Below are positions 47,909-60,355 of a DNA stretch of 64,000 nucleotides, piece after piece; the first letter of the stretch is position 1, and the number at the start of each line of letters is the position of its first letter. The notes beneath the pieces are model-generated. The model worked only from the letters and a program-made list of their open reading frames with translations, ran no database searches and was not told where the DNA came from. The position numbers and the translations under genes were made by a program. The stretch lies in the NCBI GenBank assembly GCA_014529385.2, contig CM043964.1:100997-164996 (forward strand), in the 5' to 3' direction. The stretch is from Adiantum capillus-veneris. Taxonomy: Eukaryota; Streptophyta; Polypodiopsida; Polypodiales; Pteridaceae.

Positions 47909-50900
47909 ATGGCGGAGGAAGGGAAGCTCAAGATTGAGAAGTTAAACGGCAAAAACTACCAACATTGGAAGATGCAGATTGAAGACTATCTCTACCTGAA
48001 GGACGTCTATTTTCCACTAGGCGGTCTTGCGAAGAAGCCCGCAACAGTGGCAGATGAAGCATGGATTGTCCTTGATCGAAAGGCACTGGGAACAATCCGG
48101 TTAAGCTTGGCGTCAACAGTGGCCTTCAATGTTTCGGAGATGAAGACCACGTAGGACTTGATGAAGTCACTTGACGACTTCTATGAGAAACCATCGGCAT
48201 CCAATAAGGTATTTCTTATGAAGCGCTTGTTCAATCTAAAGATGGCAGAGAATGGTTCAGTTGCAGAATACCTAAATGACTTTAACACAAATATAAGTCA
48301 ACTTCGATCAGTGAAAATCAATTTCAATGACGAAGTGCAAGCTCTCCTTATACTATCATCTCTACCGGATAGTTGGGACAGCCTTGTGATGGCTGTAAGT
48401 AATTCTATCTCTGGCACAAATACTCTTAAGTTTGATGATGTTGTGGGTGTTCTCCTAAGCGAGGAAATGCAAAGGAGAAGCACAGGAGAATCATCAAGTG
48501 CTGCACTATCAGTGGAAACAAGAGGAAGGATTAAGGAGAGGTTCGAAAACCAAAAGGGTCGTGATCGCTCAAGGTGGAGCAAGTCACGCACAAAGTCAGT
48601 TCTTGAATGTTGGAACTGCGGCAAGAAGGGCCACGTCAAGAAGGATTGCTGGTCCAAGAAGAAGAAGGAGACAGAGTCTCAAGACAACAAGCCAACATCG
48701 GAGGCCAATGTGGCAGGTAAAGTAGAGCAAGATGTTCTAATTCTCTCATTAGACAATGTGTCTAATTCCTAGATAGTAGATTCCGGGGCTTCATTCCATG
48801 CGACACCACACAAACAACATTTCCAAGACTACACCAAAGGTAATTTTGGGTATGTATACTTGGGAGATGATGAAGCTTGTGAGATTGTCGGCAAAGGTAC
48901 AGTTTCTGTCAAAACTGCTAACGAAAATGAATGGAAGCTTAAAGATGTTAGGCATGTTCCTTCTCTTCGCAAAAATTTGATCTCTACAGGACAATTGGAC
49001 GATGAAGGTCACAACATTGCATTCGGAAACAAACGGTGGAATATCTCAAAGGGATCTTTGGTGGTTGCCAAGGGTGAAAAAGTCGGTACACTTTACTTGT
49101 GTACTGTTAGCACGCAGCCTTCAGCTTGTGCAGCAACTACAGAAGTTGACAGTGCGGTGTGGCACTACCGACTTGGGCATATGAGTGCCAAAGGAATGCA
49201 AATCCTTCAAACAAAGAAGCTTCTACCAGGTTTGAAAGAAGTGGACTTAGAGTTCTGTGAAGATTGTGTTTATGGTAAACAAAAGAGGGTAAAATTTCAA
49301 AAATCAAGAAATCAAAGAAAAAATAAAAAACTTGAGTTGGTTCATTCTGATGTTTGGGGTCCTGCAAGTACACCATCACTTGGTGGCTCATTGTACTATG
49401 TAACATTCATAGACGATGCGACTAGAAAAACATGGGTTTATGTCATGAAGAATAAATCCGATTTATTTTCCATATTTGAAAAGTGGAAATCCTTTGTGGA
49501 GAATGAAACAGGTACCAAGGTTAAATGCCTCAGGTCCGACAATGGAGGCGAATATTGCAGCCGAGCTTTTGAAAGCTTTTGTGCTAGCAATGGCATTCGG
49601 AGGCAAAGGACAACCCCAAGGACACCTCAACAAAATGGGATTTCGGAAAGGATGAACAGGACAATCATGGAACAAGCACGAAGCATGCGGCTACATGCAG
49701 GCCTACCGCTTGAGCTTTGGGCGGAAGCTGTAAGTACGTCTGTGTACTTAATCAATCAGTCACCCTCAACGGCATTGGATGGGGGAGTTCCAGAAGAGGC
49801 ATGGACAGGTAAACCGGTGAATTATGCATTTCTCAAAGTGTTTGGGTGTGAGGCTTTCATGCACATAGATAGAAGCCTAAGATCAAAGTTAGATGCAAAG
49901 TCCAAAAAGTGTTTCTTCATTGGCTATGGAGAAGGAGACTTTGGGTATCACCTATGGAATCCTGAAGATGGTAAAATATTAAGGAGTAGGGATGTAATTT
50001 TTAACGAACAAAATATGTACAACAATTACTTGGAAAGAAAAAAAACAAAAGAAACAGGTGATGAGTACATGGAGCTTGAGGACGGTGAAGACTCAAGGAC
50101 TGCAAACGGTGACAATGTGCAACAATGTCAACCAAATGAGGAGCCTCAACCTATTTCCCGAAGATCTACAAGAGCAAGTAGACCTCCAGAAAGGTTTGTT
50201 CCTTCCTTCAACCATCTCTTGATCTCAGATTCTGGAGTGCCGGAATCATACGAAGAAGCTATGCAACATGAATCCAAAGAACAATGGACGAAGAGCATGC
50301 AAGTGGAGATGGACTCACTACATCGCAACCAAACATGGTAGTTGGTTGAGTTGCCTAAAGGTAAGCGGGCACTTCAAAACAAATGGGTGTACAAGCTAAA
50401 GAAAGAAGAAGGTGGGAAGGAAAGGTACAAGTCTAGGCTTGGGGTAAACGGTTTTTCTCAAAAGAAAGGTATTGACTTCAATGAAATATTTTCTCCTGTT
50501 GTAAAAATGAACTCAATTAGGCTTGTCTTAAGCCTTGTGGCTGCTCATGATCTAAATCTTGAGCAAATGGATGTAAATACGGCATTCCTCACGGTGACTT
50601 AGAGGAGGAAATCTACATGCTTCAACCAAAGGGGTATGAAGTAAAAGGTAAGGAGAAAATGGTTTGCAGATTAAAGAAGAGCTTGTATGGTTTAAAGCAA
50701 GCATCAAGACAATGGTACTTGAAGTTTGATCGATGGATGTTGGATCATGGATTCACAAGATGAAACAACTCGGATCACTGCGTCTACACCGAGAATTTGG
50801 GAGATGGGAATTCATCATCCTAATGTTGTATGTTGATGACATGTTGATTGCAAGTGCTAACATGCAGGACATCAAAGACCTAAAAGAGGAGCTATCCAAA

Positions 50901-51791
50901 TCTTTTTCAATGAAAGATTTAGGTGCTGCAAAGAGGATACTTGGTATGAAAATATCAAGGGACAGGACGAAGAAGACAATAAAGCTATCTCAAGAAGATT
51001 ACATCAAGAAGGTACTAGAAAGGTTTGCATTGCAAAATGCAAAACCAGTTTCTACACCTTTGGCTGGTCATTTTAAACTAACGAAGGATATGTGTCCAAA
51101 GACACAAGAGGAGGTAGCCTATATGTCTAAAGTTCCATATGCTGCAGCGATAGGTTCTCTAATGTATGCTATGGTCTGGACAAGGGCAGACATTGCACAT
51201 GCAGTGGGAGTTGTGAGTAGGTTCATGGACAACCCAGGTAAAGAGCATTGGCAAGCTGTGAAGTGGATACTTAGGTATCTAAAAGGGACAACAACAAATG
51301 CTTTGTATTTTGGAGGAACTTATATTTTTCTAGAAGGGTATGCTGATGCAGATATGGCAGGTGACAAAGATACTCGAAGGAGCACTACTAGCTATGTGTT
51401 CACGGTTGGAGGCACAGCAGTAAGCTGGGCTTCAAAGCTGCAGAAAGTGGTTTCACTTTCTACCACGGAAGCAGAGTATGTAGCAATGACGGAGGCAAGC
51501 AAAGAAATTATGTGGCTTCACAGATTCTTAGAAGAGCTTGGATTCAAACAAGACAATTGTGTCTTGTACAGTGATAGCCAAAGCGCTATCCATCTTGCGA
51601 AGAACTCAGCCTTTCATTCAAGGACAAAGCACATTGAGGTGAGATATCACTTCATACGCACTCTTTTGGAAGAGGGACAACTAAAGCTAGGAAAGGTGCA
51701 TACAAGTGAAAATCCTGCAGACATGTTTACAAAGGTGGTCAACAAGGAGAAGTTGAGCTTTTGCTCATCTTCAATCGGCATTCAAGGATAA
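47909..51791 (+). pseudogene. Element D gag-pol (Tnt1-like copia), broken
   Basis: Starts MAEEGKLKIEKLNGKNYQHW. The gag zinc knuckle is CWNCGKKGHVKKDC (48607-48648). The protease site is VDSGASFHATP. The integrase zinc finger region is WHYRLGHMSAKGM...CEDCVYGK, with core Asp in HSDVWGP, Asp in RSDNGGEY and Glu in PQQNGISERMN. The reverse transcriptase has NKWVYKLKKEEGG, FLxGDLEE and an intact YVDDM site (50829-50843). RNase H carries EGYADADMAGD and TTEAEYVA. TAG stops at 48152, 48770 and 50339 are in frame (the first two replace probable Trp, the third probable Glu). Frameshifts occur near 50590 (FL/HGD) and 50760-50815. The original product was one polyprotein of about 1300 residues. All catalytic motifs are readable, but the frame is broken at five or more points. 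Confidence 0.95.
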
Positions 51792-51840
51792 GAAGACAGA
51801 ATGGAAAGCAGTCACAGGTTTGGTTTGGAGATCAGTCTCC

Positions 51841-51850
51841 AAGTGGGAGA
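51841..51850 (+). other. Polypurine tract of element D
   Basis: AAGTGGGAGA directly before the 3' LTR, the standard copia plus-strand primer. Confidence 0.92.
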
Positions 51851-51851
51851 T

Positions 51852-52641
51852 TGTTAAGTATGGAGCCTGATTTACCCTTGTAATTTTCTGTGGTAAAAGC
51901 GCACATTTGTAAGGCCCCCATTATGAGGAGAAGCCATCGTGCGTGAAGGAAAATCACTCACCGGAAACCAAAATTTTCACGGACAAGAATCAGGGGCAAC
52001 TTTAGAGGCCTCGGGGACTTTTTTTTCTGCCGGAATATTCCTTTTCGCCGGAATATTATGGCCGGACGGCGGCCGGAAAGTGGTCGGAAAACAACCGGTC
52101 GGTTGGCCGGTGGCCGATAGTCAATGGCCGATGGCTGGTGATCGGAAGTCAATGGCCGGCGGCCGGTGGTCGGAAGTCAATGGCCGGTGGCCGAATTCAA
52201 AAGCGGACCTGTCTTCTCAAGTGCGGCCACACATGGGTGGATTGGAGGGTCCGATTTGGACTTATTCGCACAAGGGCGGCTACACATGGCTGTCTCTCAT
52301 AAGAGAGGGCAGCCCTTTTGGCCTATAAAAGGAGGCCATTTCTACACACATTTCATAGTGTGAAGTTGATGCAACAAGGTGAGTGTGAGGTGGTGAGAGT
52401 GAAGCAAGGCGGGAGCTCCATTAAGGGTATAATCCCTTTGTAAACTACTTCTTGTTTTGAAGTACTAAAGCCATTGAGTGGCTGCTTTCCCGTGGATGTA
52501 GCCCACATTGGGTGAACAACGTATATCGTGTGTACTCTCTCTCTCTCTCTCTCTACTCTATAATCTCGTGTATATAAATCTGTCTCTCTCCATTAAGTAA
52601 TCTACTCAATTATCTATTTAGCTACATCTTATTTCCTAACA
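51852..52641 (+). repeat. Element D 3' LTR
   Basis: Matches 47044-47835 with about 15 substitutions. It ends CCTAACA, the unmutated tip (the 5' copy ends AAGA), followed by CTGGT. Confidence 0.95.
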
Positions 52642-52646
52642 CTGGT

Positions 52647-53935
52647 GCCTTCAGGATAACTTCCACCTTCCTGGGAGTCAATTGCTATCCCTTCTTTTGA
52701 AACAATGTGTCCCAAAAGAATTCCAGAACCAACAGCAAATGCACATTTCTCAGGGTTAAGAGAAAGACGAGCTTCTCTACATTTCTCCAAACAAAGCCTC
52801 AAATTCTTCAAATGATCCTCTTTTTTTCCAAAAACACTGAAATTATCCAGAAATACCTTCATAAAATTTGTCAGGAAGTGTGCAAATATAGCCTGGACCC
52901 ACTTCTGAAAGCTAGGTGGAGCATTCTCCAAACCAAACCCCATCATATTATAAGCAAAAACTCCCCATTCAGTAATAAATGTTGTCTTGTCCCTATCTTC
53001 AGGCGCCATACGGATATGATTGTAGCCACTGAAGCCATCCAAAAACTATACATCTCATGTCCAGCCACTGAATCCAACATTGTATCGCAGTAAGGTAACG
53101 AAAAAGGATCTGTAATTGTTGTAGCATTCAATTTTCTCCAATCTACACAAACTCTGATCTTGCCATTGTTTTTCGGGACAACCACAATAGGGAATAACCA
53201 TGTCACTTTGTCAACTGGATATATAAATCCCACAGCAAGTAGCTTATCTATCTCCTCCTTCACTTGTTTCGCATAAGTCGGATTCAAACGATACCACTGC
53301 TGAATAATGGGTACTGCATCAGCCTTGAGATTGATTTTATGCTCACAAAATGCTGGATCAAGTCCCTTCAGATCACTGTAATGCCATGCAAAAACATCCT
53401 TGTATTCCGCCAATAAAACTTGCAGTTGACTGCGGAACTCCTGATCCAAATTCACACTCACTCTGACTATTTTTGGATCCATTTCTATAACAAGATTCAT
53501 GTCTTCCAAATCATCTTTCTTTACCCTTGAACTTTGGGACAAATAATGCTCAAAATCCTTTTCAGCTTTCATTTCTGCATGTTTTTTCTCCTCTTCCAGC
53601 TTCAGGGCAGTATCCACCTTCTGACTGCTATCTGATTTCTTTCTGATTTTAACGTATGGATCCTTGACATACTGCTCTGCAATACGCTGCACATCCACCT
53701 CAAAGATTGGAATAACTGATGCATTAATCCTCAAAAAATCTTGCTCTTCATCTTCCTCCACTTCAGTTGCCATATTAATACTCTCTGCATGTAACGGTCT
53801 GCAATTAGGTGGTAGAACTTCACTAGCAACCATCTTCATTCGAACTTTCTTCTTTTCTTGCTTTAACACAATACTATTAGCTCCCCAATGTTGCTTCACT
53901 TTGGCCGCCCTTAGCCAAGGTCGTCCTAGAATCAT
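52647..53935 (-). pseudogene. pol: Element C reverse transcriptase, 5' of the element D insertion
   Basis: From 53935: MILGRPWLRAAKVKQHW (protease-reverse transcriptase link), then KIRVCVDWRKLNATTITDPF. A frameshift lies near 53045. The second frame reads MDGFSGYNHIRMAPEDRDKTTF, then NAPPSFQKW. The active site is VFLDNFSVFG where FLDD is expected, so the second catalytic Asp is Asn. The frame continues to ...SYPEG and reaches element D. Removing D and one CTGGT carries the codons on into PVPKNLKQLMRF at 47030. The enzyme would be inactive even without the insertion. Confidence 0.9.
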
Positions 53936-54010
53936 AGGATAGCTTTGAGTCTATGCCTCCAACCTGAGCACCACAAAATTAACAGGGAATTGAAGACCTC
54001 CTATCTCAAT

Positions 54011-56860
54011 TCATTTATTTTGAACAATTCCTAATGGTTGAACTCTCCGCTGATCTGCCATCTTGACTTGAAAAGGAGCCGGGTCCCATTTCACAATTCC
54101 AAGTTGCTTGCAAGTAGCTTCAGGTAGCACATTTACTCTTGATCCTCCATCAACAAGTACTCCAGACATAAAACATTGCGCCATAGTCACACCAATCACT
54201 GGCACTTTATAATCCACATCAACAGGCTCATTAGAGATAACTTTAGCCTCTTGAATCAAAATTTCTTCTCCCCAAGCTTTCTTCTGCTCCACAGAGAATC
54301 CATACTCTTGAGCTAGCCTTTGCATAAACTGATGGGAAAAATTGGGAACCAAGCTTAATATTTTCCTCAAACTAAGTTGATTTGGAGCATCCATTAAAGT
54401 TTCAAAGAATTCATCTGTCAAAGTAATCGTCTCCTTTGCAAGTACATATTGGCTAATTTGTTCAGGAGCTTGACAGGAACCTGAATGTTTTCCAATAACA
54501 TCTGTTTTCTGAACCGTGTCCGCTTGCTTCTGGACCTTGGGACCGCCTTGTTTTTGTTGTACCCTGTTAATTTCTTTCATCACTTGTTTTCTTACTTGAT
54601 CCTGTTCTCCCCAATTAATAGGGTATTTTTCCTTTCCTTTCTCACTCTGCTTTGTTGTCTCTCCTTTTACTCCCGATCTTGTCACCACCATTGACTCAGG
54701 TGCTTTATCCTTTTGGTCTGTATTATTTGCATTCACACACTTTGTACAATCACATTGAAAATGATGAACATCATATACCCGACCTTCCCGTGGAATTTTT
54801 GCTTGCAGATTGCTATCAGAACTCCGTTCAGGTATTGCTTCATTCATACATTTCTTTGATGTCCCCACATCCATTTCCTCCAAAATCACTGCATTCAGCT
54901 GCCCACGAGGTTGTTGTGAAGGCTCCGCTTTATTGGGGTATCGAATAATTGGAATAACTCTTTCAGTACGATGTTTGCACCACAAAGAGCAATCAAGACC
55001 TTGTCTGTGCCCTAAAACTCCACAATAAGTACATGGGGAATTGGCATCAGTTGCCTGAAAATTCTGATTTCCGTGATTCATCCAACCGCCTTGGTTTCTA
55101 AATCTTTGGTTTTGTCCTCTATTATTCCAGTTCCTGAAATTAACCGGCCTTGGTTGATTGCCACCTGTGCCCACTTCATTCACTGCCGGTGCTTGCATTT
55201 TTTTCTTCAGATGCTCGGGTATCCGTCCTCTAAAATTAGGGTTATACCAACACCTATCATCTGAATGTCCAAATATCTGACAAATTGTACAATAAGGCCT
55301 TTCTGGCATCCCCAACTTTGTCAAACCCATAGTTTTCAATTGGGCAGAAATCCGTCGATCAATTTCATCTTGTTCAGCATCAACTTTGTCCTTTCCTTTT
55401 CTTTTCTTTGCTTTATCTTTCTCCTTCTCGGAGTCCTTCTTCTTCTTTTTCTTACTCTTCTTCTTTTTCTTCTTTGGCTCTGACCAATCATTGTCCTCAT
55501 CATCAGAATCCTGTTCTGATTCTGACTCATCATCATCAGAAGAGTCATCAGTCTCATCCTCTTCCTGATCACTGTCTGTTGAATCTGAATCATCCTTCTT
55601 GGATGTCTTCTTTTTCTTATCTAGACTTCCGTATCTCCGCTCTGCTCGAGTAGCTGTTTCTACCAACTCATTAAAGTCAGTTGTCGCTGCAATTACTCCT
55701 CGTCCTGCCACCGAACTCCCTAGTTCAGAATTCAGTCCAAGACAGAAATAATCACCCATCTATTCCCAAGATGGTCTTTGAGAAAGAAGAAGTCGATTTT
55801 TTAGATTTCTGAATTTCTGAGTAGTCTTCCACTAATAATTTTTTCTGCTTCATCTTTCTGATCTTAATCAGGATATCTTCAGGGGTCTTCTCGGTTTTGA
55901 ATCGTGTCAGGAACCTGTTCTGTAGATTTGCATAATCCGCAAATGCATTGATTCCATACTGCATAAACCACGTCATGGCCTTCCCTTAAAGGGTAGCAGC
56001 AAAATGCTCTTTTTTGGTATCATCATTGTGAGGTACCTCATACCCACTTGCTCTCCATCTCTGCTCAAAGTGTCCAACATGGCTGTCAGCATCTTGCTTG
56101 GATTTTCCGCTGAATTTAGCCGCCCCAATTATTGGGTGTTGTGGTGGTTGAGCCATTGGGATCTGTGTTGGTACTTGTAGTTGATTAATTTGTCGCAACG
56201 GATCAAGTGGTAACAAAGTTCCTCCTTCGGGGAATAATTGTCTTCTCGGTCGTAGTACTTGACTGAAAGCCAATGCCCCAACAAATCGATGTAAAAGTTG
56301 CTAAATCAGAGACCTCCTCTGGAATTTCATCAATGTCCTCGGTGCCTCCTGAAGGTGTACTAACCAGGCTGTCAGGGGTGGGTATTTCCTCTTCCTCCTG
56401 ATCTTCACCTGTGTCTTCTTCTTCAGCGGCTTCCCTAACCTGAGTATTTTGTCTTCACGAACGTGTCCAATACGAATATTCTGAGGGCATTGGACTGCTT
56501 TCTTTACTAGTCATCCATCAATTGCTTCTTAATACTTTTTCAGTCGCCTAATAACAATCTTCTCCCGAATCTCATGATATTCTTTCACCAACTGTGGGTC
56601 TAAATAACTCCAGCGTAATGGCATTCTGCAGCCTCCAAAAGATACCAGAAACTCAAGATAACGCTGAACTTTCGAACGAATAACCTGTTGCAATTCTGTC
56701 GTCAGTTTCCTGTAATATTCCTGCAGGAATACATTGTTATACTCCTCCTATTCCTCCTCTGACGTCCGCCAATTTCGAAACTGATGCAGCAAGTCGCCTT
56801 GTTCGCTCTCTGACATGCTCAGCATCAGCCTCAGCATCCCATTTGCGCACCATGAGAAGG
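54011..56860 (-). pseudogene. gag: Element C gag and protease
   Basis: An N-terminal part at about 56860-56450 (SESEQGDLLHQFRNWRTSEEE, EIREKIVIRRLKKY) has several stops. Two short frames follow (56273-55986, 55976-55752), then a 582-codon open frame (55759-54011). That frame has a Ser/Asp/Glu acidic stretch, a run of Lys (KKKKKKSKKKKKKDSEKEK), a zinc knuckle CTICQIFGHSDDRC and a second Cys/His patch CTYCGVLGHRQGLDC. It ends with a protease site GVLVDGGSRVNVLP. Nucleic-acid binding and maturation are the family roles. The N-terminal stops prevent a normal gag. Confidence 0.85.
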
Positions 56861-56913
56861 TTTAACCGGCGCTTCTTGCAGAAACACTGTTTGGGTACAA
56901 TGCTTCAATGCAA

Positions 56914-56931
56914 GGTTTTGCAGGATCGCCA
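56914..56931 (-). other. Primer-binding site of element C
   Basis: Sense TGGCGATCCTGCAAAACC starts three bases from the 5' LTR end. It begins TGG as expected for tRNA priming, but I could not assign the tRNA. Confidence 0.6.
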
Positions 56932-56933
56932 AG

Positions 56934-57366
56934 TGTTATAGGGGTTATCTAAAAGCATTGCAATTACATTCTTCACCCACAACATCCAGGAAACATGAAG
57001 ATAACCTCCATAACAATGTTCAAAATTCTTTCAGACTCATTCAGAATGTAAACAGAATTACAGGTAACACACAGGAAACATTCAGGGCATTAACCAACAT
57101 CATGCTTCATCTTCATCATCATTCCCATGTTACAGAACAACATTTCGCCCCAACAAGGCGTCCAAAAATGAGGGTAGTTACAAGCCAAAAGTTGCATCCC
57201 TTAAAACATGCCTTTTAAAGTTTCAGACATCAATCAGAACTCTGATTAGTCCATCAGTTCCCTGAATGCATCCTAATCACTACCTGACAGTTTACTGATT
57301 GCCCATTACATAAATATCCTTCTTTACTAACTTAACTAGGTAGTGGTCAAGGTACCCCCTTTTACA
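56934..57366 (-). repeat. Element C 5' LTR
   Basis: 433 bp, TGTTATAGGGG...CCCCTTTTACA, paired with 42308-42747 and followed by the CTTAC duplication. Confidence 0.95.
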
Positions 57367-57371
57367 CTTAC

Positions 57372-58700
57372 ATGAAAGGCATTGTGTATGAGCCAATGGT
57401 TAGGCAACTTGAGTTGATAAGCCGTCTCATTGATGAGCTTCCAGATTTGGAAAGGACCATAGTATCTTTTTGCTAGTTTAGCATAATACTTTTGATGGCC
57501 CATAGGATTTTTGCCCGTCGTTTGCCTTAATCGAGCCTTAGGAAACTTGAGTAAGACCCAATCATTTCCTTTGAACATTAAGGATCTTCTGTGTTTATCA
57601 GTAGCAACTTTTTTCCTTTGTTGAGAGATGGATATAGCCTCCTTAATATTTTGAAAAGATTCTTGTAGGTCACGGCTATACTCATCGGCGGTGAAGATCT
57701 TCCCATGTACTTTGAGTAGCAATGGACTTTTAGGTCTTCCCTCAATGATCTCAAAAGGTGCTTTTCCCGTAGAAGTATGTACAGTATTATTGTAGGCATA
57801 CTCTACAAGAGGTAAGTAATTTTCCCATTGTGAGCGTTGATCTACTTCGTTAACATAAGTCTTGAGTAGATCGAGTATCGTAAGATTGGCTATCTCACTT
57901 TGGCCATCCGTTTGTGGGTGATAGGCCGAAGAGAAATTCAATCTTGTTCCTAGATTTTCAAAGAGACCTTTCTAGAAATTACTGGTCATTCTAGGATCTC
58001 TATCTGACACGATGGATGTGGGTAATCCATGGTGCTTGAAAATCTGAGATATGAAGAGAGTTGCCATTTGATGTGCCTTAATAGTCTTTTTGATAGGAAT
58101 AAAATGTGCTTGCTTGCTAAACCTGTCAACTATTTTCCATATTCCTGTATTCCCATGGATAGACTAGGGTAATCCAAAGATGGAAACCATGGATATACTC
58201 TCCCATGGTGAATTTGGGATAGGCAATGGATGGAGTAATCCATGTTTCTTCCCTCTATCATACTTGGTCTTTTGGCATACTACACATTTTGAAACATACT
58301 CTTGTATGTCCACTTTCATGGTAGGCCAATAGAAGTACGTCTATACTCCTCGGGGAGTAGGTTGAATACCTCTATGCCCAGCATATGGAGGAGCATGGGA
58401 TTCATACATAACTTTCTCACGAAGGGAATGGATAACACATAGCCTATTGCCGTGGAGAAGATAACCATCCTGCAAGGTGAATGGTTCCTCTTTCTTCCCC
58501 AAAGCAAGGGCTGTCATTATGTCTCTAAAGTCAGGGTCAGTAGAATACTCATCTATCATAGAGGATAGATAATTGTGAGTAGCTATAGACACCGCATTAA
58601 CTTTGGGTCATCGTGAAAGTGCATCAGCCACTTGATTGTGCTTACCAGCTATGTGAGCAATATGGAAATTAAATTGCGAAAGAAAATTTGCCCACCTCAT
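57372..58700 (-). pseudogene. pol: Element A integrase and RNase H end
   Basis: From about 58690 the RNase H tail reads HIAHIAGKHNQVADAL with stops. Integrase starts near 58592 and its zinc finger ends VSKCVVCQK. The first core Asp is lost: ISMVSIFGLP replaces the SMDFIFGLP seen in element B. Then come IVSDRDPRMTSNF and YHPQTDGQSE. The C-terminal part KYYAKLAKRYYGPFQI and LPNHWLIHNAFHVS leads straight into element C. Three or more stops occur. The frame resumes at 42302. Confidence 0.9.
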
Positions 58701-58859
58701 TTGTTTGTCAGAAAGCTTGGTTTGCATCATGAAATACTTGAGACTTTTGTGGCCGGTTCATAGGATAATGGAGTCCCCAATAGGTAGTGCTTCCATGTGT
58801 CTAGGGCATGTAGAATAGCTAAAAGCTCTTTCTCATAAATGCCCAAGACTCATTCATCA

Positions 58860-60355
58860 ATATTGAGCCTTCGGCTATCTTATACTATGGCATGCCCTTC
58901 TTGAAGCAAAACTGCTCCAAGGCAATCACCACAAGCATCACATTGGACCTCAAATGGCTTTGAGAGATCCGGAAGCATTAGGACTGGTTGGGAAGTAATC
59001 TTTTCTTTGAGCTTTCCAAAAGCATTTTGCTCCTTAGCAGTCCATACAAACTTAAAGTTCTTCTTAGTTAAGTCATGTAGTGGTCCTTCTACTTGAGAGA
59101 ATTTTGCTATGAAGCGTCTATAGTATGCGCACATACCAACAAAGCTTCTTAGCTCATGTAGATTTCTTGGGTTAGGCCATGCTTTTATTACCTCTAACTT
59201 TGATGAATACATTTGGATACCATCTTTAGAGATAATATGACCTAGGTATTGAATCTCTTGAAGGAAGAATTCGCTTTTCTTTTGGTTAAGAAAAAGCTTG
59301 TTCTCCCTCAATGCTTGAAAAATCACTTGGAGATGTTGCTTATGTTCTTTCAAAGACTTGGAGTAGATGATGATATCATCAAATAACACTCCAGTGAATT
59401 TGTGGTATGGTCTAAAAAATTTCTCCATCAAATGATTGAACGTAGCTACTGCATTAGTCAAGCCAAAAGGCATGACTAGATATTCATAAAGACCAAACAT
59501 TGTGCGGAACGCGGTCTTTAAGATATCTTCATCCACTATCCTTATTTGATGATAGCCACTCTTAAGGTCAATCCTACTGAAGTAGGTTGAGCTTTGTAGC
59601 TTATCAAACAGATCTTCTACACGAGGTACAGGAAATCTATTTTTGATAGTGATATGGTTTAGTGCTCAATAGTCCACACACAGACGGTATGTACCATTTT
59701 TTTTTTTCACTAAAAGGACTGGAGAACAAAAGGGAGAGGAACTAGGACTCACCATCCCTTTGTCTACCAGCTCTTGTACTTGCCTCATGATCTCCTCTTG
59801 TTGAGCTTGTGAGACTCGATAAGGAGGCTTGTTAGGAGGTGAGCTTCCAGGAAGGAGCTCAATACAATGGTCATCATTCCCTTGTTTTGGAGGTAAGTCC
59901 ATAGGGATATCATCGATGAACACATCTTGGCATCCTTTTAGAAAATTAGACAAGTCTAACTCTTCTTGATTCCTACCCTTTACATTTGATGAAACATTAG
60001 TATCTTTTAGAGACTCTTTGACAAAAATCATGCACGCAGAAACTGAGCTCTTCATTGACTTATCAAAAGCAAGAGGGTTTACAAGTGGAATAGTGCGACC
60101 ATGCTCACTGGCATCTATATACATGTTCTTTCCCCTGTAGGTGAAGTAGATTCTCCTTTCAGGGAACTTCATGTTGGCAGCCATGCGATCAAACCATGGT
60201 GCCCCTAGGATAACATCCTCATGTTGGAGAGGAGAGATGAAGAAGTCTTCCTTGTCGACATATCTTTGGATATGAAGCCTCAACTTCCCAATTAATGGAG
60301 TAACGGAGGCTTGTTGTCCCTTGAAAGTTGCATCAACCACTACTATATCTCCCAT
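58860..60355 (-). pseudogene. pol: Element A reverse transcriptase and RNase H
   Basis: From 60355: protease C-terminal part (HEDVILGAPWFDRMAANMKF), [42 protein letters not shown], then TGA (Arg in element B, CVDYRAIN, so probably CGA to TGA at 59666-59668). Then [27 protein letters not shown], catalytic LFDDIIIYS (Asp pair intact) and RNase H CDACGDCLGAVLLQEG. A single stop separates two otherwise long open parts, so this is among the better preserved enzymes here. Confidence 0.92.

Larger units (their letters stand above)
47044..52641 (+). mobile_element. Element D: Ty1/copia (Tnt1-like), innermost layer
   Basis: LTRs at 47044-47835 and 51852-52641, duplication CTGGT at 47039-47043 and 52642-52646. 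Initiator-Met primer-binding site, gag-pol in copia order (protease, integrase, reverse transcriptase, RNase H) and the purine tract AAGTGGGAGA are all in place. The LTRs differ at about 15 positions by eye (about 2 percent) plus a CT-run length change. It is the youngest insertion in the nest and lies in codons of element C pol. Confidence 0.97.
42308..57366 (-). mobile_element. Element C: Ty3/gypsy with extra 3' ORF, third layer
   Basis: LTRs of 440 and 433 bp at 42308-42747 and 56934-57366, with CTTAC at 42303-42307 and 57367-57371. The order on - is leader, gag, protease, reverse transcriptase, RNase H, integrase, then a long extra ORF before the 3' LTR. It is 9.5 kb without element D. 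No chromodomain is seen. The FLDxFSVFG reverse transcriptase style and the extra ORF in the env position recall the Athila/Tat branch, but the lineage is not settled. Confidence 0.93.

Noticed and set aside
55385-55653. Phe/Ser-rich and Arg-rich frames opposite element C gag
   Set aside because: Antisense and shifted shadows of the acidic and poly-Lys gag region.
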